From Nitrobacteraceae bacterium AZCC 1564 (GTDB lineage: Bacteria; Pseudomonadota; Alphaproteobacteria; Rhizobiales; Xanthobacteraceae), in the NCBI GenBank assembly GCA_036924835.1, contig JBAGRR010000001.1, positions 1,674,001 through 1,738,000 on the forward strand: a stretch of DNA of 64,000 bases. Reading direction: 5' to 3'. Within the stretch, counting starts at the first letter, position 1; every line of letters begins with the position of its first letter. The notes under the pieces are model-generated. The model saw only the letters and a program-made list of their open reading frames with translations. It made no database searches and was not told where the DNA came from. A program made the translations under genes and the position numbers. Positions 58,628-64,000 of this stretch are shown here, piece by piece.

Positions 58628-59233
58628 GTGACCGATATCGGATTTGACGATCTCAAAACCATCTACCCCCCGCCCACAGAGCGGGTGATTGCGAAAGCAT
58701 TGTCGCGGATCGATCGCCATGCGGCCAACTTCATCAACCTCTCACCATTCTGCGTGCTCGCCACAGCCGGTCCCGACGGCACCGTCGATGCCTCGCCTCG
58801 CGGCGGCAATCCTGGTTTTGTCTCGGTCAAAGATGGCAATCGGTTGCTGATGCCTGATCGCCCAGGCAACAATCGCATCGACAGTTTTCGCAACCTGCTC
58901 AGTGGTTCGGGCTACGTGCAATTGATCTTCTTCGTACCGGGCCTCGATGAGACGTTGCGCGTTGGCGGCGACGCGACGCTATCCGCAGATCCGGAATTGC
59001 TGCAGGCCATGGTCGAATTCGGCAAGCCGCCGCGTGCGGTGCTGGATGTCTCCGTGCGCGAAGCCTATTTCCACTGCGGCAAGGCGCTGATGCGCGCAAA
59101 GCTTTGGTCGCCCGACGCACGCGTGGCACGATCGGCGCAACCCAGCATTAGCGAAGTGATCCACGAGCAGACAGGAATGGGCACGCCTGAATCTCATGAA
59201 CAGGTCGAAGCCCGGTTCAGGACACTACTCTGA
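58628..59233 (+). CDS. PPOX-class FMN-binding flavoprotein (MSMEG_1061-like)
   Basis: The 201-residue protein is of the pyridoxamine 5'-phosphate oxidase-like group: ALSRIDRHAANFINLSPFCV, LATAGPDGTVDASPRGGNPG, LLMPDRPGNNRIDSFRNLLS, and the C-terminal REAYFHCGKALMRAKLWSPD. Such split-barrel flavoproteins bind FMN or F420 and reduce various substrates. It starts with GTG at 58628, just past repeat copy G. The specific substrate is unknown. Confidence 0.87.
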   Translation: MTDIGFDDLKTIYPPPTERVIAKALSRIDRHAANFINLSPFCVLATAGPDGTVDASPRGGNPGFVSVKDGNRLLMPDRPGNNRIDSFRNLLSGSGYVQLIFFVPGLDETLRVGGDATLSADPELLQAMVEFGKPPRAVLDVSVREAYFHCGKALMRAKLWSPDARVARSAQPSISEVIHEQTGMGTPESHEQVEARFRTLL

Positions 59234-59274
59234 ACCATCGAATAATCGCGACGCATTCCCGAAGGACAACACGC

Positions 59275-59763
59275 ATGGAAAAGCTGCTGCCGCTTGCGGA
59301 GAATATCGCTGCGTCGCTGATCGCACGAGGTGAGACTGTTGGCGTTGCGGAGTCATCGACTGGTGGATTGATTTCCGCAGCACTGCTTTCGGTGCCCGGC
59401 GCATCCGCTTACTATCGTGGCGGCGGCGTCATCTACACGCCGCGAGCGCGCGCTGCCCTTGTGAACATCACGAAAGAAGAAATGGACGGCATGCGCGGTG
59501 CAACAGAAGCGTATGCGGCGTTGCTCGCGTCTCGCGCGCGCGAACTTCTCAACACGACATGGGGATTGAGCGAAACCGGAGCGACAGGCCCGACAGGCAA
59601 TCGCTACGGCGACGCTGCGGGACATTCCTGCATGGGCGTTGCCGGCCCCATTGCACGAACAATCACACTAGACACTGGCAGCAGCGACCGCATTGCGAAT
59701 ATGCGTGCGTTTGCGCTTCGTGCGCTCGAGCTGTTTGACGAGATAATCAGCGTTAAACGCTGA
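59275..59763 (+). CDS. CinA C-terminal family nicotinamide-nucleotide amidohydrolase
   Basis: The 162-residue protein matches the stand-alone CinA C-terminal/PncC type, which hydrolyses nicotinamide mononucleotide to the acid form in NAD recycling. Motifs are GVAESSTGGLISAALLSVPG, SAYYRGGGVIYTPRA, and ATGPTGNRYGDAAGHSCMGV. It follows the PPOX gene after 41 bases and is probably cotranscribed. Activity is inferred from the family. Confidence 0.88.
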   Translation: MEKLLPLAENIAASLIARGETVGVAESSTGGLISAALLSVPGASAYYRGGGVIYTPRARAALVNITKEEMDGMRGATEAYAALLASRARELLNTTWGLSETGATGPTGNRYGDAAGHSCMGVAGPIARTITLDTGSSDRIANMRAFALRALELFDEIISVKR

Positions 59764-60004
59764 AACAAAATCGCCGTGAGTGAGTTGCTTCACCGCTGAT
59801 CCGTGGATCCACCGCATTTTTCACGCATAGTTTTCGTCAGCGAATATTAAGAAGCCTTTGTAATTGCGGATAAAAATTCCTCACGGAAACCTTAATACGA
59901 TCAAGTGAACTTTTTTCCGGAAAATTAACCCAACAGAACGCATTTTGGTCACATATGGCCCCTACGCCCGGCGCAAGTCATCTAATCATTACAAAGTGAG
60001 AGAA

Positions 60005-60373
60005 ATGCGAAAATTGCCGATCGCGATCGCACTGGCTGTTGCCCTGTGCACCCCTGTCGCCGCCCAGGAGATGGGTGCAGAAGCCACAGCCAAGCCGGCG
60101 CGCGTGTCGGTTTTCAGGGCCGCAATGAACGAAGTCGCAATTATGCGTTATCGCGCGGCGCTCAAGTTGAAAGCTGATCAGGAAAAGTATTGGCCTGCAG
60201 TTGCCAACGCTTTGCGTGCCCTTGCCCGCGAGCCTCAGTTGAACGAAGCCGCCGTTCGCCGCTTTGCGCCCGCAGCGTCCGCGCTCTTCGCTCGCCTTGA
60301 CGATGACCAGAAGCAGACCGCCATGCGCCTTGTTCAGAAGGCTGGCCTGACGCAATACGCGTCGCTCTTCTGA
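60005..60373 (+). CDS. Small secreted helical protein, function unknown
   Basis: The 122-residue product starts at 60005 with a signal peptide (RKLPIAIALAVALCTPVAAQ). The mature part is alpha-helical and charged (RYRAALKLKADQEKYWPAVA, LFARLDDDQKQTAMRLVQKA). The pattern of tryptophan followed by repeated alanine/arginine resembles Spy/LTXXQ-like periplasmic proteins of Bradyrhizobium, but the family could not be confirmed. A terminator follows. Confidence 0.65.
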   Translation: MRKLPIAIALAVALCTPVAAQEMGAEATAKPARVSVFRAAMNEVAIMRYRAALKLKADQEKYWPAVANALRALAREPQLNEAAVRRFAPAASALFARLDDDQKQTAMRLVQKAGLTQYASLF

Positions 60374-60426
60374 TCATCTGCGTGAAGCTGGCGCCCGGCT
60401 TTCCAGCGTTCGGCATCAGAAACTCA

Positions 60427-60461
60427 AAACGGCGTCATCGCACATCGCGGGGCGCCGTTTT
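60427..60461 (+). terminator. Rho-independent terminator
   Basis: A 9-base perfect stem (AAAACGGCG / CGCCGTTTT) with a 17-base loop is followed by a T run. It lies 54 bases past the preceding gene. Confidence 0.65.
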
Positions 60462-60609
60462 TGCTTGGAAATTTCGCCATGCTTGCATGGCCGCTGCAGA
60501 ATGATGGCGAAAAGCTGACAGTACTGTTCAGTTCCCGTTCAATCTGCGTCTGCAACCATCGCCCCAGACATCCGTTGTTGTGTGTCGTGAATGTTGAAAA
60601 GGTGAAGCC

Positions 60610-60903
60610 ATGAAGAAGATCGTTCTGGCGGTTGCCACTGCCGCCACCCTTGCAGTTACCGCACTCGCAGCGCCTGCTCCCGCAGAAGCGCGCGGCGGAC
60701 GTGTTGCAGCCGGCGTGATTGGCGGCCTGGCTGCCGGCGCGATCATCGGCGGTATCGCCGCCAACAGTGGCTATGGATATTACGGCCCGGGCTATGGCTA
60801 CTACGGCGGTCCGGCCTACGCAGCCGCCCCCTGCTATTGGCAACGCCAGCGCTTCTGGGATGGCTACGGCTGGCGAATTCGCCGGGTCCAGGTCTGCGGA
60901 TAA
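60610..60903 (+). CDS. Small secreted glycine-rich protein, RFWDGY paralogue 1
   Basis: The 97-residue product has a signal peptide (KKIVLAVATAATLAVTALAA), a glycine-zipper-like hydrophobic stretch (AAGVIGGLAAGAIIGGIAAN), a Gly/Tyr-rich middle and the C-terminal motif RFWDGYGWRIRRVQVC. The second small protein at 61199 has the same architecture and ending. Function unknown; the glycine zipper suggests membrane or envelope association. A terminator follows. Confidence 0.75.
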   Translation: MKKIVLAVATAATLAVTALAAPAPAEARGGRVAAGVIGGLAAGAIIGGIAANSGYGYYGPGYGYYGGPAYAAAPCYWQRQRFWDGYGWRIRRVQVCG

Positions 60904-60990
60904 AAGGTCTGCCGGTAAGCGTGGTTAAGCAGGAACTCCGGCAAGGCTTTATATGCGGCTCTCCTGCCTCGCTTTGAAGAATTATGACGT

Positions 60991-61016
60991 CCGGAACGGT
61001 AAAATCGCCGTTCCGG
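60991..61016 (+). terminator. Rho-independent terminator
   Basis: A 9-base perfect stem (CCGGAACGG / CCGTTCCGG) with an 8-base loop is followed by GCGC and a run of seven Ts. It ends the first RFWDGY-protein transcript. Confidence 0.85.
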
Positions 61017-61198
61017 GCGCTTTTTTTAAGAACCATGCCTCAGAATCTTCAGTATATTGGTATCTGGGGATGAATACGGATGCTCCACCTGAGGCGGAGC
61101 AGTCAAATTGGGGCCCTCAACAACATTGCATTCAGTTGCTGGTCCTTGAAACCAATCGCCTTGCGCCGGGCTCTGGCGTGATCTGAGGAGATGAAGAT

Positions 61199-61480
61199 AT
61201 GAAGAAGGCATTTTCGGCATTCCTTGCTGCTGTGACGGTTGCTGGGTCGCTGGCAACTGCAATGCCAGCCGCTAACGCACGTGACGGTGGCGCAATCGCC
61301 GCTGGCGTGGGCCTTGGCATTCTCGGCGGCGCGATCGCCGGCGCAGCCATTGCTAACAGCCGCCCGGCCTATGCCGCTCCGGCACCGGTTTACGTTGAGG
61401 AGCCCGCTTGCCGTCTCGTCCGTGAGCGCTTCTGGGATGGTTACGCCTGGCGCTTCCGCCGCATTCAGGTTTGCGATTGA
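61199..61480 (+). CDS. Small secreted glycine-zipper protein, RFWDGY paralogue 2
   Basis: The 93-residue product has a signal peptide (KKAFSAFLAAVTVAGSLATA), a glycine/alanine zipper (IAAGVGLGILGGAIAGAAIA) and the C-terminal motif RFWDGYAWRFRRIQVC, nearly the same as in the gene at 60610. The two are tandem paralogues each with its own terminator. Two cysteines (one before the motif, one at its end) could form a disulfide. Function unknown. Confidence 0.77.
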   Translation: MKKAFSAFLAAVTVAGSLATAMPAANARDGGAIAAGVGLGILGGAIAGAAIANSRPAYAAPAPVYVEEPACRLVRERFWDGYAWRFRRIQVCD

Positions 61481-61523
61481 TCTGACCGCGCCTCACGATC
61501 GTCGTGAGATTTGGGTTTTCAAG

Positions 61524-61545
61524 CCCGGCCCGTCGAACGGCCGGG
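61524..61545 (+). terminator. Rho-independent terminator
   Basis: A 7-base perfect stem (CCCGGCC / GGCCGGG) with an 8-base loop is followed by TTTTTG, 44 bases past the second RFWDGY-protein stop. Confidence 0.82.
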
Positions 61546-61572
61546 TTTTTGTTTGGCGCGAAGCCTGGAGCG

Positions 61573-62835
61573 CTATCGTCCGGCGGTCATCGCGCGTAGC
61601 ACATCCTCACTCGGCCAGCAGTCCACCTTGAGGCCGGCTTTCTTCTGATAAGCGCCAAGCGCTGCGCGCGTCTGCATGCCCGCCTTGCCGTCGAGCTTCG
61701 AGCTGTAGAGACCGAGGCGCGTTAGGTTCTTCTGCATCGCTTCCACATCAGCGCTGCGTAGCTGTGTCGAGGCGGACCATGGTGTTGCAAATGGCTGCGG
61801 ATCCCTCATGCGATCGCTGAGGTGACCGACGAACAGCACGTAGAGATCGGAGAAATTGTATTCCTTGATCACGAAATAATTCTTCGTGGTGAGGAAAGCC
61901 GGCCCGTAGATCCCCTCAGGCTGCAATAAGGAGGCGGTCTGTGCCTGTTCGGCTGCGCTCAGGCGCAGTCCCCGCACCGGGACAAATCCTTCACGCAGCC
62001 ATTCGGAGATCGGCTTGGTGACTTCCGGTACACCTTGTGTGCAATCGACATTGCGTGGCGCACGCACCTCATACGCCCAGCGCAATCCCGGCTGCCAGCC
62101 CTTGTTCTTTAGCTGCTGGGCCGCCGAAGCCAGCGCATCCGGGATCGACGTCCAGATGTTGACGTGGCCGTCCCCATCGAAATCGACGCCATGCTTGTGG
62201 AGCTCTGATGGGAGAAACTGTGTCAGCCCTGTCGCGCCCCCCCACGACACGCGTAGTTGCTTGCGCGTCACGTCGCCATTCTGGATCAGCTTCAAAGCCT
62301 CGATGAATTCGCTGCGATATTGATCCTTGCGCCGCCCGACATAAGCCTGCGTCGCCAGCACGCGCAGTCCGTCGTATGGCAACGTATAGCGGCCATAGTC
62401 GGTCTCGCGTCCCCAGATCGCCAAAATGATGGTGCCGGGAACGCCAAATCGCTGTTCGATCGCCTTAAGCGTCGCGGCGTGCTGCTGCATGAGCCGCTGA
62501 CCTTCGGCCGCGAGGCGAGCGATGCTCCCTTCCTTCAGGTAATCAGCGGGCACTTGCACGAATTCCGCCTGAGCCGGCGCACCGGTTTCGGGGCGACCGG
62601 GCAACAACAGGTCCGGTAACTTGTAATCCGGTTCAAGCCCGCGGGTCTGGGCGTCGAACGTTGCACGCGAGACACCGACCCGTTGTGCTTCAGGCCATAG
62701 CGAAGCAATGAATTGTGTGAAACCCGCATCGGCTGCCATCGCTGCCTGAGATGCGATGAGAGCCAACAGCGTCGCGGTGCACGCAATCGTGCGCCACAGG
62801 GTCTTCGTTGTCGATCGTAACGTTGACTGCATCAA
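61573..62835 (-). CDS. Lytic murein transglycosylase, MltB family
   Basis: The 420-residue protein has a signal sequence ([20 protein letters not shown]), an SLT_2/MltB catalytic domain with the catalytic glutamate in [40 protein letters not shown] and [20 protein letters not shown], and a C-terminal peptidoglycan-binding domain ([20 protein letters not shown]). It cuts glycan strands in the periplasm during wall turnover. It lacks a clear lipobox, so it is probably soluble. Its ATG overlaps the end of the UPF0114 gene by four bases. Confidence 0.9.
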   Translation of the reverse strand: MMQSTLRSTTKTLWRTIACTATLLALIASQAAMAADAGFTQFIASLWPEAQRVGVSRATFDAQTRGLEPDYKLPDLLLPGRPETGAPAQAEFVQVPADYLKEGSIARLAAEGQRLMQQHAATLKAIEQRFGVPGTIILAIWGRETDYGRYTLPYDGLRVLATQAYVGRRKDQYRSEFIEALKLIQNGDVTRKQLRVSWGGATGLTQFLPSELHKHGVDFDGDGHVNIWTSIPDALASAAQQLKNKGWQPGLRWAYEVRAPRNVDCTQGVPEVTKPISEWLREGFVPVRGLRLSAAEQAQTASLLQPEGIYGPAFLTTKNYFVIKEYNFSDLYVLFVGHLSDRMRDPQPFATPWSASTQLRSADVEAMQKNLTRLGLYSSKLDGKAGMQTRAALGAYQKKAGLKVDCWPSEDVLRAMTAGR

Positions 62836-63446
62836 TGCCCGTGATGTGAATGTCCGTTATTTACCCGCTGTCCATCGTGCACGAAAACCGCCCCATTCGA
62901 AATGCGGTCCACATAAGCGATGCCCATTGCCGACAATATAAAGACCACATGGATGATGGTCTGCCACATCACGCCGGTGTCGGTGTAATTGGTCGTGCGG
63001 CCAACGCCTCCGAGGTTGCCGGCCTCGATAAAGGTCCGCAGCAGATGGATCGAGGAGATGCCGATAATGGCCATCGCAAGCTTGATCTTGAGCACACTCG
63101 CGTTCACGTGGCTGAGCCATTCCGGCTCATCCGGATGTCCCCGCAGATTGAGCCGCGAGACGAAAGTCTCATAACCACCGACGATCACCATCACCAGAAG
63201 GTTCGAGATCATCACCACGTCGATCAAGCCGAGTACCACCAGCATGATTTGCTGCTCGGAGAAGTCGAATGAATGGGCGATGAGGTGCCAAAGCTCCTTC
63301 AAAAAGAGCACCACATAGACGCCCTGCGCGACGATCAATCCGACATAAAGCGGCAATTGCAGCCAGCGCGATCCAAAGATCAGCATCGGAATCGGGCGCA
63401 GCGTCTTGCCGTGTGGCGGCAAAGGCGTATCAGGCGTCAGGGTCAT
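62832..63446 (-). CDS. UPF0114 (YqhA) family membrane protein
   Basis: The 204-residue protein matches the YqhA/UPF0114 family: [20 protein letters not shown], then [20 protein letters not shown] and [20 protein letters not shown], and a C-terminal helix. It has about four membrane helices. Function is unknown; bestrophin-like ion transport has been suggested for distant relatives. It ends with a His-rich tail. It overlaps the mltB-like gene, so the two are cotranscribed. Confidence 0.87.
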   Translation of the reverse strand: MTLTPDTPLPPHGKTLRPIPMLIFGSRWLQLPLYVGLIVAQGVYVVLFLKELWHLIAHSFDFSEQQIMLVVLGLIDVVMISNLLVMVIVGGYETFVSRLNLRGHPDEPEWLSHVNASVLKIKLAMAIIGISSIHLLRTFIEAGNLGGVGRTTNYTDTGVMWQTIIHVVFILSAMGIAYVDRISNGAVFVHDGQRVNNGHSHHGH

Positions 63447-63604
63447 TTAAGAAAAGCTCCGGCTGGATAGAATCGAACTCCCCTCAATTGGGGAGCTTGT
63501 CCGATTCTGTCGAGCGGCGCTGCAGCGACGTTTAACCGCAGAACTTTTTTCCGATCCGACATCATGATGTCAGCTTCGCAAAGATCACCCCACAGAGTGC
63601 ACTT

Positions 63605-64000
63605 TCATCGGACTGCAACAAGGAAAAATCGCGGAAAACGCAGCAATATCTTGCCGTCTGCTTGCGGCAGATAGCTTGCCGCGATGCGCGCACCATAGGC
63701 TTCAAGGAACTCCCTGCGCTCCGGGAAATCGAGTGGATCGAGAAACGGACGAAGTCCCGTTCCTTTCACCCATTCAACGATGGCCTGCGCATCGTCGAGT
63801 ACGTGATTGTAGATCGTGTGCCAGATGTCGATGTTCCGGCACAGAGGCCTGAGCGCATCGTAGTATGCACCAGGCTTCGGCAACACATCCCGCGCCTCCG
63901 CCGCATTGGCAAGCTGCTTGCGGAACGGCTCAAGCCGGGCCACCTCGCGCATAAGAACGTGCGATGGTTCGTCGAGATTGTCCGGCATCTGCACGGCGAG
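63605..64000 (-). CDS. tam: Trans-aconitate 2-methyltransferase-like protein (5' part beyond window)
   Basis: The open frame runs off the right edge; only the C-terminal part of about 131 residues is present. The sequence [20 protein letters not shown], then [20 protein letters not shown] and [16 protein letters not shown], matches the C-terminal half of trans-aconitate methyltransferase (Tam), a SAM-dependent class I enzyme that methylates trans-aconitate. The SAM-binding N-terminal half is not in the window, so activity cannot be judged. Confidence 0.82.
   Translation of the reverse strand, partial: LAVQMPDNLDEPSHVLMREVARLEPFRKQLANAAEARDVLPKPGAYYDALRPLCRNIDIWHTIYNHVLDDAQAIVEWVKGTGLRPFLDPLDFPERREFLEAYGARIAASYLPQADGKILLRFPRFFLVAVR

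Overview
This window is chromosomal DNA from an alphaproteobacterium, most likely a member of the Nitrobacteraceae/Bradyrhizobiaceae (Afipia, Nitrobacter, Rhodopseudomonas or Bradyrhizobium relatives). The evidence is the gene order of the division and cell-wall (dcw) cluster running into lpxC, bamD and recN, the long FtsZ with the C-terminal tail [10 protein letters not shown], the Irr-type iron boxes, the alphaproteobacterial RNase P RNA, and many small secreted proteins of rhizobial type.

Positions 1-26613 hold the dcw cluster on the minus strand, in transcription order rsmH, ftsL, ftsI, murE, murF, mraY, murD, ftsW, murG, murC, a glutamine amidotransferase, murB, ddl, ftsQ, ftsA, ftsZ, lpxC, bamD and recN (cut by the left edge). 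These genes make lipid II, assemble the divisome, start lipid A synthesis and insert outer-membrane proteins. The cluster is broken in three places: repeats between ftsW and murG, a divergent MFS exporter/LysR pair between murG and murC, and a DUF4239 gene plus a repeat between murB and ddl. murD carries a one-base frameshift.

Positions 27000-36915 are accessory: a peptidoglycan amidase, an ECF sigma factor with its YCII-domain partner, the RNase P RNA gene rnpB, a DMT exporter, a divergent azoreductase/LysR pair, an ABC exporter, and a thiolase-like/DUF35 pair. Positions 37231-40904 encode an EmrAB-type multidrug pump (emrB frameshifted near its end) and a divergent TetR regulator, with a 31-base palindromic operator between them. 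Positions 41014-49556 hold an extensin-like lipoprotein, a persulfide dioxygenase-rhodanese fusion, a FecR-domain protein with a long P/Q/G tail, a DUF4403 protein, a periplasmic binding protein and a small lytic transglycosylase.

Positions 50243-54922 are a thiamine operon, thiO-thiS-thiG-thiE-thiC, under a TPP riboswitch that abuts the thiO start codon and closed by a strong terminator. The remainder holds a split YeeE/YedE sulfur transporter, an iron-storage pair (bfd and bfr) with an Irr-type box, a PPOX flavoprotein, a CinA-like amidohydrolase, small secreted proteins including two paralogues, an MltB-type transglycosylase, a UPF0114 membrane protein and the end of a trans-aconitate methyltransferase-like gene.

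The most striking feature is a family of seven roughly 165-base intergenic repeats. Each is two bulged hairpins bounded by CTAG, joined by a 12-14 base AT-rich spacer. Arm sequences differ between subfamilies, but pairing, the CTAG feet and a 3-base bulge are kept. The bulge position also shows orientation: one copy is inverted and fused to another through a shared CTAG. This looks like a structure-recognised REPIN-like or MITE-like element. In three genes the TAG stop codon lies in the foot of such a CTAG-bounded repeat.
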